A stretch of 64,000 nt of DNA, from the NCBI RefSeq assembly GCF_900106755.1, contig NZ_FNNN01000013.1, forward strand, positions 1 to 64,000, read 5' to 3'. Shown here piece after piece: positions 36,831 through 45,350 of this stretch; positions within the stretch are counted from its first letter, which is position 1; each line of letters opens with the position of its first letter. Position numbers and translations under genes: made by a program. The DNA is from Bacteroides faecis MAJ27 (GTDB lineage Bacteria; Bacteroidota; Bacteroidia; Bacteroidales; Bacteroidaceae). The notes beneath the pieces were generated by a model. It worked only from the letters and a program-made list of their open reading frames with translations, had not been told where the DNA came from and searched no databases.

Positions 36831-39800
36831 ATGAGAATCTATTTACGTTTATTAGTGGCGTTTCTATTGCTTTCTGCCGGCAATATAGTGTATGCAGAAG
36901 CACAACAAGAGAAACGCGTGACGGGTACTGTGACTTCTGAAGGAGAGCCTTTACCCGGTGTTTCCGTACAAGTGAAAGGCGCCTCTTCCGGCACCATTAC
37001 AGATATTGATGGAAACTATTCAATTGAAGCTCCCGCCAATGGGACTATCGTTTTCCGCTTTGTAGGAATGCGGACGGTGGAACAATCGGTGAATAACCGC
37101 AATGTAATCAATGTTACTTTAGAATCGGAGAGCAAAGAGCTGGACGAAGTGATGGTAGTTGCTTATGCCACTGCCAAGAAATATAGTTTTACCGGAGCTG
37201 CTTCGACAATGAAAGCCGGAGAAATAGAGAAGTTGCAGACTTCCAGCGTATCACGTGTGCTCGAAGGCACGGTATCCGGGGTACAGGCTAGTGCTGCCAG
37301 CGGTCAGCCGGGTACGGATGCGGAAATTCGTATTCGTGGTATCGGTTCTATTAATGCTTCCAGTGCACCGTTATATGTTGTAGACGGTGTTCCGTTTGAT
37401 GGTAGTGTAAACTCTATCAATCCGGATGATATTTCTTCGATGACTGTATTGAAAGATGCTGCATCTGCCGCCTTATACGGTTCTCGTGGTGCCAATGGGG
37501 TTATTATCATTACGACGAAACAAGGGGAACAGGACTCAAAGGCGACAGTCAAAGTAAAAGCCTCTTTAGGAGGTTCCAATCGTGCAGTACGTGATTATGA
37601 CCGGGTAAGTACCAATCAATATTTTGAACTTTATTGGGAAGCACTCCGGAACCAGTATGCTAAAAGTTCGGATTATACTCCGGAAACTGCTGCGGCACAG
37701 GCTTCCAAAGATCTGGTTACTAAATTGATGGGCAGCGGTCCGAATCCATATGGAACGCAGTATCCGCAGCCTGTTGGTACGGATGGAAAATTGCTGGATG
37801 GTGTCCGCCCTTTATGGAACTCCGACTGGAGCGATGCTATGGAACAGCAAGCACTCCGCACGGAACTGAACCTGAGTGTTTCCGGTGGTGGCAAGTCCAA
37901 CCAGTATTTCTTTTCTGCCGGATATTTGAATGATAAAGGGATCGCACTGGAATCCGGTTACCAGCGTTTTAATCTTCGCTCGAATGTGACGAGTGAAATG
38001 ACTTCCTGGCTGAAAGGAAGCATTAACCTGAGTTTTGCGCATTCCATGCAGAATTATCCGGTGTCTTCTGACTCTAAAACCAGCAATGTAATTACGGCTG
38101 GCCGTACTATGCCCGGCTTTTATCCTATTTATGAAATGAATACGGATGGCAGCTATAAACTGAATGAAGATGGTAGCCGTATCTATGATTTCGGTTCTTA
38201 TCGTCCCTCCGGTTCTATGGCAAACTGGAACTTGCCTGCTACATTGCCTTTAGATAAATCGGAACGAATGAAAGATGAGTTTTCCGGTCGTACTTATCTT
38301 GAAGCTACGATCATCGAAGGACTGAAGTTTAAGACAAGTTTCAATTTCGACTTGATCAACTATAACACGCTGGATTATACCAATCCCAAAATAGGTCCGG
38401 CTCTGGAAAACGGAGGTGGTTCCAGTCGTTTGAACTCGCGTACTTTCTCCTGGACATGGAATAATATCGCATCGTACGATAAAACCATCGGCGATCATCA
38501 CTTCAATGTGCTGGCCGGAATGGAGGCTTATTCTTACCGTTATGATGAACTGACTGCTTCGCGCACCAAAATGGCTCAGCCTGACATGCCCGAACTGGTA
38601 GTCGGCTCACAATTGACAGGTGGCTCAGGCTATCGTATCGATTATGCTTTGGTGGGTTATCTGACCCAATTGTTATATGATTATCAGGATAAATACTTCT
38701 TCTCCGCATCGTATCGCCGTGACGGTTCTTCCCGTTTTGCACCGGAGACTCGCTGGGGTAACTTCTGGTCTTTGGGAACTTCCTGGCGTATTGACCGTGA
38801 AGAGTTTATGGCAAGTACTTCCGACTGGCTATCTGCCTTAACTTTGAAAATGAGTTATGGTGCACAGGGAAATGATAATCTGGGAACCTATTATGCAAGC
38901 AAGGGACTTTATACGATTGTTTCCAATTTGGGAGAGAATGCTTTGGTTTCCGACCGTATGGCTACTCCCAACCTGAAATGGGAGACGAACCTGAACTTTA
39001 ACGTTGGTGTTGACTTCTCACTGTTTAATAACCGTTTTTCCGGTTCGTTCGACTTCTTTACACGTCGTTCGAAAGACTTGCTTTATTCCCGTCCGATAGC
39101 TCCTTCCTTAGGATATGGTTCTATTGATGAGAATGTAGGTGCACTGAAAAATACAGGTATTGAAATGGTGTTGAACGGGACAATAATTAACCAGAATGGA
39201 TGGGTATGGAAACTAGGTATGAACCTGACACATTATAAGAATAAGGTAACGGAACTTCCATTGAAAGATATGCCGCAAAGTGGCGTGAATAAACTACAGG
39301 TGGGACGGTCTGTTTATGACTTCTACATGAAAGAATGGGCAGGTGTAGACCCCGACAATGGAAATCCGTTGTGGTATATGGACGAGGTAGACGCCAATGA
39401 TAACCCGACAGGGAAACGCGTTACTACAAGTGATTATGCTTCGGCAAATTATTATTACGTCAACAAATCTTCCCTTCCCAAAGTGTATGGTGGTTTTAAC
39501 ACTTCGCTTTCATGGAAAGGATTCGATCTTTCCGCAATCTTTGCTTATAGCATTGGCGGATATATCTACAACCGTGATATTACGATGATTTTGCACAACG
39601 GTAGTCTGGAAGGTCGTGACTGGTCGACAGAGATACTGAGAAGATGGACACCGGAAAACCGTTATACGGATGTGCCGGCTTTGAGTACTACTTCTAATAA
39701 CTGGAACTCTGCTTCCACCCGTTTTTTGCAGAACAACTCGTATATGCGACTGAAAAATCTGACTCTTTCTTACAATTTGCCGAAACAGTTGATCAGTAAA

Positions 39801-39959
39801 TTGGCATTGAGCAGCGTGCAGGTGTTTGTACAAGGTGATAATCTTTTCACTATTCACAGGAATCAGGGACTTGACCCGGAACAGGGAATTACAGGCATCA
39901 CTTATTATCGTTATCCGGCTATGCGAACCATTTCCGGAGGTATTAATCTATCTTTCTAA
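36831..39959 (+). CDS. susC: SusC-type TonB-dependent outer-membrane transporter
   Basis: 1042 residues. Signal peptide (to about residue 24), carboxypeptidase-regulatory-like domain (KRVTGTVTSEGEPLPGVSVQVKG ... GNYSI), TonB-box region (LDEVMVVAYATAKKYSFTGA), plug (VLEGTVSGVQA, IRIRGIGSINASSAPLYVVDGVPFDG, ASAALYGSRGANGVIIITTK) and a beta barrel ending in ISGGINLSF. It imports glycans or other ligands across the outer membrane, with the SusD lipoprotein encoded 17 bases downstream as lid. No glycoside hydrolase, sulfatase or SusR-type regulator lies nearby, so the substrate is unknown. The symbol denotes the family, not the starch system. Confidence 0.93.
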   Translation: MRIYLRLLVAFLLLSAGNIVYAEAQQEKRVTGTVTSEGEPLPGVSVQVKGASSGTITDIDGNYSIEAPANGTIVFRFVGMRTVEQSVNNRNVINVTLESESKELDEVMVVAYATAKKYSFTGAASTMKAGEIEKLQTSSVSRVLEGTVSGVQASAASGQPGTDAEIRIRGIGSINASSAPLYVVDGVPFDGSVNSINPDDISSMTVLKDAASAALYGSRGANGVIIITTKQGEQDSKATVKVKASLGGSNRAVRDYDRVSTNQYFELYWEALRNQYAKSSDYTPETAAAQASKDLVTKLMGSGPNPYGTQYPQPVGTDGKLLDGVRPLWNSDWSDAMEQQALRTELNLSVSGGGKSNQYFFSAGYLNDKGIALESGYQRFNLRSNVTSEMTSWLKGSINLSFAHSMQNYPVSSDSKTSNVITAGRTMPGFYPIYEMNTDGSYKLNEDGSRIYDFGSYRPSGSMANWNLPATLPLDKSERMKDEFSGRTYLEATIIEGLKFKTSFNFDLINYNTLDYTNPKIGPALENGGGSSRLNSRTFSWTWNNIASYDKTIGDHHFNVLAGMEAYSYRYDELTASRTKMAQPDMPELVVGSQLTGGSGYRIDYALVGYLTQLLYDYQDKYFFSASYRRDGSSRFAPETRWGNFWSLGTSWRIDREEFMASTSDWLSALTLKMSYGAQGNDNLGTYYASKGLYTIVSNLGENALVSDRMATPNLKWETNLNFNVGVDFSLFNNRFSGSFDFFTRRSKDLLYSRPIAPSLGYGSIDENVGALKNTGIEMVLNGTIINQNGWVWKLGMNLTHYKNKVTELPLKDMPQSGVNKLQVGRSVYDFYMKEWAGVDPDNGNPLWYMDEVDANDNPTGKRVTTSDYASANYYYVNKSSLPKVYGGFNTSLSWKGFDLSAIFAYSIGGYIYNRDITMILHNGSLEGRDWSTEILRRWTPENRYTDVPALSTTSNNWNSASTRFLQNNSYMRLKNLTLSYNLPKQLISKLALSSVQVFVQGDNLFTIHRNQGLDPEQGITGITYYRYPAMRTISGGINLSF

Positions 39960-39976
39960 AATTACACGATATATAT

Positions 39977-41458
39977 ATGAAAAAGATAAAAATACAATCT
40001 ATACTGACTGCTGTTGCCGGATTACTATTGGCGACAAGTTGTAGCAGTAGCTTTCTGGATACAGAGCCCACGGATGCAGTAAGCTCCGATCAGGTGGCAG
40101 TAGCCGGAAACGCGGAACGTCTCTTCAACGGAGCTTGGTATAACCTGTTCGAGTACGGAACAACTTATGCCAATATTGGCTATCGGGCACTTCAATGTCA
40201 GGATGATATGATGGCAAGCGATGTGGTTTCCCGTCCGAAATATGGTTTCAATTCTTCGTATCAGTTCAATGACATAGCGATTCCATCTGACGGAAGAACT
40301 TCATTTGCCTGGTATCTGATATATAAAACAATAGATAACTGTAATACTGCGATTTCCATTAAAGGGGACTCCGAGGCACTTCGGCAGGCACAGGGGCAGG
40401 CATTGGCTTTGCGTGCTTTTTGTTATTTACATCTGGTACAGCATTATCAGTTTACCTATCTGAAAGATAAGGATGCCCCTTGTGTACCTATTTATACAGA
40501 ACCGACTACGAGCACTACCGAGCCAAAAGGAAAATCAACGGTAGCACAAGTTTATCAGCGTATTTTTGATGATTTGAATCTTGCACAAGAGTATTTGGAA
40601 GGCTATGTCCGCAAAGGAGACGGCCAGAAATTCAAACCGAATGCAGATGTTATCAACGGTCTTTTGGCACGTGCGTACTTATTGACCGGACAATGGGGAG
40701 AGGCTGCAAAAGCTGCCGAAGCTGCCCGCAAAGGATACTCACTGATGACTACCACTGCCGAATATGAAGGCTTTAATAATATTTCCAACAAGGAATGGAT
40801 TTGGGGATCTCCTCAAACACTTTCCCAGTCGGATGCAAGTTACAACTTCTATTATCTGGATGCGACTTATGTCGGAGCTTATAGTAGTTTCATGGCAGAT
40901 CCTCATTTGAAAGATACTTTTATAGAAGGAGACATCCGCTTGCCTCTGTTCCAATGGATGCGCGAAGGATATCTGGGGTATAAAAAGTTTCACATGCGCT
41001 CAGATGATACAGCCGACCTGGTGTTGATGCGTTCTTCAGAAATGTATCTGATAGAAGCGGAAGCGAAAGTTCGTGACGGTGTAGCGTTAGATCAGGCTGT
41101 AATCCCTTTGAATACTTTACGCAATGCTCGTGGGATAGGAAATTATGATGTGACAGGAAAGACAAACGAAGCGGTCATTGATGAAATACTGATGGAGCGT
41201 CGTCGTGAACTTTGGGGAGAAGGCTTTGGTATCACTGATATTCTCCGTACCCAGAAAACGGTAGAACGTACGGCTTTATCCGAAGAAGTGCAGAAAACGG
41301 AAGTAGACTGCTGGCAGGAGGGAGGTAGCTTTGCAAAGAGAAATCCATTGGGACATTGGTTCCTCAGCTTCCCGAATGGCAAAGCGTTTAGTGAAAACAG
41401 TAGCTATTACCTGTATGCGATCCCTGAGAAGGAAATGAATGCAAATCCTAACTTATAA
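39977..41458 (+). CDS. susD: SusD-type surface glycan-binding lipoprotein
   Basis: 493 residues. Lipoprotein signal (QSILTAVAGLLLATSCSSSF) and a RagB/SusD fold: N-terminal helical TPR part (IDNCNTAISIKGD, RAFCYLHLVQHYQF, INGLLARAYLLTGQWGEAA) and C-terminal SusD part (LVLMRSSEMYLIEAEAKVRDG, LNTLRNARG, IDEILMERRRELWGEGFG, ending YLYAIPEKEMNANPNL). It sits on the cell surface and forms the lid of the SusC transporter encoded upstream. Followed by a strong terminator. Family symbol only. Confidence 0.93.
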   Translation: MKKIKIQSILTAVAGLLLATSCSSSFLDTEPTDAVSSDQVAVAGNAERLFNGAWYNLFEYGTTYANIGYRALQCQDDMMASDVVSRPKYGFNSSYQFNDIAIPSDGRTSFAWYLIYKTIDNCNTAISIKGDSEALRQAQGQALALRAFCYLHLVQHYQFTYLKDKDAPCVPIYTEPTTSTTEPKGKSTVAQVYQRIFDDLNLAQEYLEGYVRKGDGQKFKPNADVINGLLARAYLLTGQWGEAAKAAEAARKGYSLMTTTAEYEGFNNISNKEWIWGSPQTLSQSDASYNFYYLDATYVGAYSSFMADPHLKDTFIEGDIRLPLFQWMREGYLGYKKFHMRSDDTADLVLMRSSEMYLIEAEAKVRDGVALDQAVIPLNTLRNARGIGNYDVTGKTNEAVIDEILMERRRELWGEGFGITDILRTQKTVERTALSEEVQKTEVDCWQEGGSFAKRNPLGHWFLSFPNGKAFSENSSYYLYAIPEKEMNANPNL

Positions 41459-41500
41459 TAAATAGCTCTCTTAATTTTTTGACTTTGACCTTAACTTGTG

Positions 41501-41539
41501 AGCCGGTATACGTCGTGACGACGCATACCGGCTGTTTTT
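41501..41539. terminator. Strong bidirectional terminator after susD
   Basis: AGCCGGTATACGTCG (41501-41515) pairs with CGACGCATACCGGCT (41519-41533), with a 3-base loop and one mismatch, followed by TTTTT (41535-41539). It ends the susC-susD transcript and overlaps the end of the convergent MFS gene. Confidence 0.88.
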
Positions 41540-42743
41540 ATGCTGTTTTTTGCTTTTTCAAATTAGGTAAAAAGAAAGTGACTAATCCCAGCAACGGCAT
41601 ATATGCACAGACATTATATACATATTCAATACTGGTTTTATCAGCCAAATTGCCAAGAACGGCAGAAGCGACACCCGCAACTCCGAAAGCGAATCCGAAG
41701 AAAAGCCCTGATACTAATCCTAATTTGGTGGGCAGCAGTTCTTGCGCATAGAGCAGTATGGCAGGAAAGGCGGAGGAAAGCATTAACCCTACACAGAAGC
41801 TAAGCACAATGGTCCAGGTAAGATTAGCATGAGGCATAAGTAAAGCGAAAGGCGCTGCTCCCAGAATGGAAGCCCAGATAACATATTTCCGTCCGACGCG
41901 GTCGCCTATCGGACCGCCGATCAATGTTCCGATAGCAGTGGCAACTAAGAAAATAAATAAATATAGCTGCGATTCTTGTACGGTTACATTAAATTTATGA
42001 ATCAGATAGAAAGTATAATAGCTGGTAAGACTTGCCATATAGATATATTTAGAGAAAATCAATATCAATAATATACCGATAGTGATAGCCGTCTTATCCA
42101 TAGGCAGTGGGAGATGCACTGGCTTTCTGAGACTTACCGTTTGCGCTTTCATCCGGTTTAGATAAGATTTGTACCATTTGCATATCGGATACATCACCCC
42201 AATAGCCGCTAAAGCGACAAATGAGAAAATGAAAAGATGGTCTCTGCCATAAGGAGCTACCAGTAAGGCTACTAATAATGGGCCTAATGAACCTCCGAAA
42301 TTACCGCCAACCTGAAACAAGGATTGTGCGAGTCCACGTTTTCCACCCGAAGCGAGGAAAGTGATTCGGGACGCTTCCGGATGCAGTACGGAAGAACCGA
42401 TACCAATTAAAAATACGGATAACAATATCCAGGGAAGATTGTCGGAGAATGCCAGACTGGTAAGTCCGACCATTGTAAAGCTCATTCCGATAGGCAAAGA
42501 CCATGCAATGGGATACTTGTCAAAGATAATTCCGGTAATCGGCTGAAAAACAGATGCGGAAAGTTGATAAACTAATGTGATCAGTCCGATTTGCGCGAAG
42601 CTTAATCCCAAATCATCCTTGAACAATGGGTAAGCTGCCGAAACTACAGACTGCAAAAGGTCGTTGAGGCAGTGTGAAAGACTTAATGCAATTAAGATAG
42701 AGAATGTAATTTTCCCTACAGGCTGTTCTTGATTCTGTACCAT
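41538..42743 (-). CDS. MFS exporter, fosmidomycin-resistance (Fsr) type
   Basis: 401 residues with 12 predicted membrane helices. The N-terminal ALSLSHCLNDLLQSVVSAAYPLFKDDLGLSFAQIGLITL is characteristic of the Fsr subgroup of the major facilitator superfamily. Further motifs: QLSASVFQPITGIIFDKYP, GIGSSVLHPEASR, SLFQVGGNFGGSLGPLLVALL and the loop GGPIGDRVGRKYVIWASI. Probably a proton-driven drug exporter; the natural substrate is not known. Single gene, with its stop codon inside the shared terminator. Confidence 0.88.
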   Translation of the reverse strand: MVQNQEQPVGKITFSILIALSLSHCLNDLLQSVVSAAYPLFKDDLGLSFAQIGLITLVYQLSASVFQPITGIIFDKYPIAWSLPIGMSFTMVGLTSLAFSDNLPWILLSVFLIGIGSSVLHPEASRITFLASGGKRGLAQSLFQVGGNFGGSLGPLLVALLVAPYGRDHLFIFSFVALAAIGVMYPICKWYKSYLNRMKAQTVSLRKPVHLPLPMDKTAITIGILLILIFSKYIYMASLTSYYTFYLIHKFNVTVQESQLYLFIFLVATAIGTLIGGPIGDRVGRKYVIWASILGAAPFALLMPHANLTWTIVLSFCVGLMLSSAFPAILLYAQELLPTKLGLVSGLFFGFAFGVAGVASAVLGNLADKTSIEYVYNVCAYMPLLGLVTFFLPNLKKQKTA

Positions 42744-42813
42744 AATACCTATTTCTATTGAAGTGTTCCTGAAAAAATTGCCTGCAAAGGTACGTAAACT
42801 TCCCGTTTCTCAA

Positions 42814-42821
42814 TATATTTG
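42814..42821 (+). promoter_or_regulatory. -7 box of the glycerate kinase gene
   Basis: TATATTTG matches TAnnTTTG, 21 bases before the ATG at 42843. No clear -33 element. Confidence 0.45.
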
Positions 42822-42842
42822 CTACGATTAATTCTGTACGAT

Positions 42843-43976
42843 ATGAAGAAAGTGGTAGTAGCGATGGATTCTTTCAAAGGTTGTCTTTCCTCCACAGAGG
42901 CAGAAAAGGCTGCCGAAGAAGGCGTAAAACAAGTTTGTCCGGACTGTGAGGTCGTTTGTTTTCCGATAGCCGACGGAGGTGAAGGGATGCTCGATGTTTT
43001 GGTGGAAGCAACCGAAGGTGCATATCAAAAGGTAATTGCCAGTGATCCTTTGATGCGTCCGATAGAAACAGGTTATGGAGTTTCGGGCGATAAGCGTATT
43101 GCCTTTATCGAAATGGCTGCAGTGAACGGGCTGCCATTATTATCGGCAACGGAACGGAATCCGATGCTGACTACTACTTATGGAACCGGTGAATTGATAT
43201 TGCACGCCATTGAACATGGATACCGGGAATTTATAATTGGTATCGGAGGGAGTGCGACAAACGATGCCGGACTGGGCATGTTACAGGCATTAGGTTTCCG
43301 TTTTTACGATCAGGATGGAGAAATTTTGGGGAAGGGAGGTCAAATCTTGGATCAGATTGTCGCTATTGATTTTTCTTCTGTCCATCCGGCATTGAAAGAT
43401 GCCCGTTTTACGATAGCATGTGATGTGCGAAATCCCTTTAGTGGTCCGGAAGGTGCCGCATACGTTTTTGCCCGTCAAAAAGGAGCTGACGATGCTATGA
43501 TTGAAAAACTGAATGCAGGTATGAAAAGGTTTTCCCGATTGATTCATTCAACTACCGGAAGAGAAATTACAGAGGTTGCCGGAGCGGGAGCTGCCGGTGG
43601 TTTGGGAGGAGCATTTCTGGCTTTTCTGAATGCCGAGTTGAAGCCGGGAATCGAATTATTGCTCCGGACATTGAAGTTTGATGAGAAAATAAAAGATGCC
43701 GATCTGATAATAACCGGAGAGGGAAGGGTAGACCGCCAATCTGTGATGGGAAAAGTTCCGTTCGGAATATTAGAAGAAGCGAACAAACAAGGCATACCGG
43801 TCATTGTTGTAGCAGGTAGCATAGCAGATACGGAAGTTTTGAATAAGGCCGGTTTTCGAGGTATCTTTTCCATTGTTCCTTCGCCTATGTCTTTGGAAGT
43901 AGCGATGAAACCGGAAACCGCTAAGAATAATATTAGCCGGACTGTTGCTCAGATTATTTCTTTAGCAACCTTATAA
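42843..43976 (+). CDS. Glycerate kinase
   Basis: About 377 residues of the GarK/GlxK (glycerate kinase type 1) family, which phosphorylates glycerate to a phosphoglycerate. Motifs: VVVAMDSFKGCLSSTEAEKA at the start, FPIADGGEGMLDVLVEA near residue 45, IGIGGSATNDAGLGMLQALGF near 125, GAGAAGGLGGAFLAFL near 245 and LIITGEGRVDRQSVMGKVPFG near 285. The ATG at 42843 is chosen; the frame extends to a TTG at 42819 that overlaps the promoter box. Single gene with no glycerate pathway partner next to it. Confidence 0.92.
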   Translation: MKKVVVAMDSFKGCLSSTEAEKAAEEGVKQVCPDCEVVCFPIADGGEGMLDVLVEATEGAYQKVIASDPLMRPIETGYGVSGDKRIAFIEMAAVNGLPLLSATERNPMLTTTYGTGELILHAIEHGYREFIIGIGGSATNDAGLGMLQALGFRFYDQDGEILGKGGQILDQIVAIDFSSVHPALKDARFTIACDVRNPFSGPEGAAYVFARQKGADDAMIEKLNAGMKRFSRLIHSTTGREITEVAGAGAAGGLGGAFLAFLNAELKPGIELLLRTLKFDEKIKDADLIITGEGRVDRQSVMGKVPFGILEEANKQGIPVIVVAGSIADTEVLNKAGFRGIFSIVPSPMSLEVAMKPETAKNNISRTVAQIISLATL

Positions 43977-44383
43977 CTGTTCATATCTGTGTTATGCCAT
44001 AAATAACCTCCTGCCTTTAATCAATTACTGTCTCGCTATGTTATTCTTGTTTCGTTCTACGTGGGTTATCTTTTAGTTCCACCTAGGTGGAACGAAACGG
44101 AAAGCTAGGTGGAACTAAAAGATAACCTAGGTGGAACGAAAAAGAATAAGTATAAAAAAAGAATCGAAGATACTGTTCAGCGGAATAACGTATGAAAGCC
44201 CCTTTATAGAAAAGAGAACGATCTAAGAAACAAGTTCCTGTCTGGATAGAAGGGGAACTTCGGTCGTAAAAGTTCCTTTGAATAAAGTCTTAAAACTAAG
44301 GATTGTAAATTGTAGTTAATTCATTTTTGCCCTACCGAACTATTCTCTACACCTACTGTTGTTAAATAAAAAAGGAGGATAAA
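43977..44383. other. 407-bp gap with a large inverted repeat
   Basis: No gene is recognised. The left part holds the inverted-repeat cluster described at 44041-44149. The right part is AT-rich and ends in AAAAAAGGAGGAT just before the ATG at 44384, a strong Shine-Dalgarno match. Confidence 0.55.
44041..44149. repeat. 45-bp imperfect inverted repeat with nested palindrome
   Basis: The left arm (44041-44085) and right arm (44104-44149) are near reverse complements, sharing GTTATCTTTTAGTTCCACC and TTATTCTT.TTTCGTTC. Nested at the left is the perfect 18-bp palindrome GTTCCACCTAGGTGGAAC (44076-44093). The unit CTAGGTGGAAC occurs three times direct and one to two times inverted. As RNA this forms a long hairpin after the glycerate kinase gene. 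Confidence 0.75.
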
Positions 44384-44629
44384 ATGGGCTTTATTTGGTA
44401 TATTATTATTGGTATTGTGGCTGGGTTCCTCGCAGGTAAAATAATGCGCGGCGGAGGTTTTGGCCTTATTATAAATTTGTTACTTGGTATTCTCGGAGGA
44501 GTGCTGGGTGGTTGGGTATTTGCCCTTTTCGGACTGGCAGCTTCGGGGTTGATCGGGAGTTTGATTACTTCTACTGTGGGAGCTATTCTGGTATTATGGA
44601 TTGCTTCTTTATTCTCGAAATCTAAATAA
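44384..44629 (+). CDS. GlsB/YeaQ/YmgE-family small membrane protein
   Basis: 81 residues, almost entirely hydrophobic with three membrane segments and Gly-rich packing: MGFIWYIIIGIVAGFLAGKIM, GGGFGLIINLLLGILGGVLGGWVF and GLIGSLITSTVGAILVLWIASL. This is the transglycosylase-associated/YmgE pattern, often stress induced. A strong Shine-Dalgarno precedes it. The next small gene follows after 44 bases, probably in one transcript. Confidence 0.85.
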   Translation: MGFIWYIIIGIVAGFLAGKIMRGGGFGLIINLLLGILGGVLGGWVFALFGLAASGLIGSLITSTVGAILVLWIASLFSKSK

Positions 44630-44673
44630 TAATTTTATATAATTTATTTTTAATCTAAAAACAGAACTTAATT

Positions 44674-44961
44674 ATGGAATGTAGACATGGAAATTTCTGG
44701 ATTGGACTTGGAATTGGTTCAATTCTTGGTGCAGTAGCTTATCGTCTTTCACGTACAGCTAAAGCTAAACAGTTGGAAAGTGATATTTATAACGCTATTC
44801 ACCGTATCGGTCGTGACGCTGAAATAGCAGCAGCCGAAGCAGAAAGAAAAGCAATGAATCTGGGCCTGAAAGCTGTTGAAACAGGAGCTAAAGTTGCAGA
44901 TAAAGTAGCTGAAGAAGCTGACAAGGTAGTTGGAAAGGCAAAAGACAAATGGGAAAAATAA
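44674..44961 (+). CDS. Small YtxH-like membrane-anchored protein
   Basis: 95 residues. A short hydrophobic N-terminus (FWIGLGIGSILGAVAYRLSR, residues 8-27), then a long charged helix rich in Ala, Lys and Glu (about 30-95, AAAEAERKAMNLGLKAVETG and KVADKVAEEADKVVGKAKDK), like YtxH/LEA-type stress proteins. Function unknown; pairing with the YmgE-like gene suggests envelope stress. Confidence 0.7.
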   Translation: MECRHGNFWIGLGIGSILGAVAYRLSRTAKAKQLESDIYNAIHRIGRDAEIAAAEAERKAMNLGLKAVETGAKVADKVAEEADKVVGKAKDKWEK

Positions 44962-44969
44962 TAGCCCTT

Positions 44970-45010
44970 GAAAGTGGTAATCGATTTTAATAGAACCGGT
45001 TACCACTTTC
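44970..45010 (+). terminator. Hairpin after the small membrane proteins
   Basis: GAAAGTGGTAA (44970-44980) pairs perfectly with TTACCACTTTC (45000-45010), 9 bases past the stop. The T run is poor (GATTTGTTCT), so the call rests on position and stem. Confidence 0.6.
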
Positions 45011-45272
45011 GATTTGTTCTGCTCTTCCTATTATTAAAGGTCTTTTTTCACTTATTAAGAGTGATGTGTGCCCGTACACATTTTGCTTCTCATATACCTC
45101 TTTTCCATTCCTTCTGTAGATAAAAAGCTCTTCTTGCATGATACTTATTACTTTTCTAATAGATGTTTTATAGCTTTTCTGCTTAATATCTTATGTTTAA
45201 CAACATGTGTGCACTTTGTGGTATTGCTTTAAATCGTTGATTTATAGTGTGATATTAATAGTGTGTTATAAT

Positions 45273-45288
45273 GTGTGTGCGCACACAC
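45273..45288. promoter_or_regulatory. Candidate LacI-family operator
   Basis: GTGTGTGCGCACACAC is a perfect 16-bp palindrome with the central CG typical of LacI-family operators. It abuts the -33 box of the regulator's own promoter. Weaker related sites, TGTGTGCCCGTACACA (45065-45080) and TGTGTGCAC (near 45206), lie upstream in the same 389-bp gap, suggesting looping or multiple sites. No gene is seen in the gap. Confidence 0.6.
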
Positions 45289-45289
45289 T

Positions 45290-45321
45290 TTTGCTTAATT
45301 CAATAATTCATTTTACTTTTG
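45290..45321 (+). promoter_or_regulatory. Promoter of the hexuronate operon
   Basis: TTTG (45290-45293), 20 bases, then TACTTTTG (45314-45321): a full Bacteroides promoter match, about 30 bases before the regulator ATG. Confidence 0.65.
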
Positions 45322-45350
45322 TCGTTGAAAAATAAGATACTTATCAGTAA

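Noticed and set aside
36831..41458. Full polysaccharide utilisation locus
   Set aside because: Only the SusC/SusD pair is present; adjacent genes (DUF4421, MFS exporter, glycerate kinase) are not degradative enzymes.
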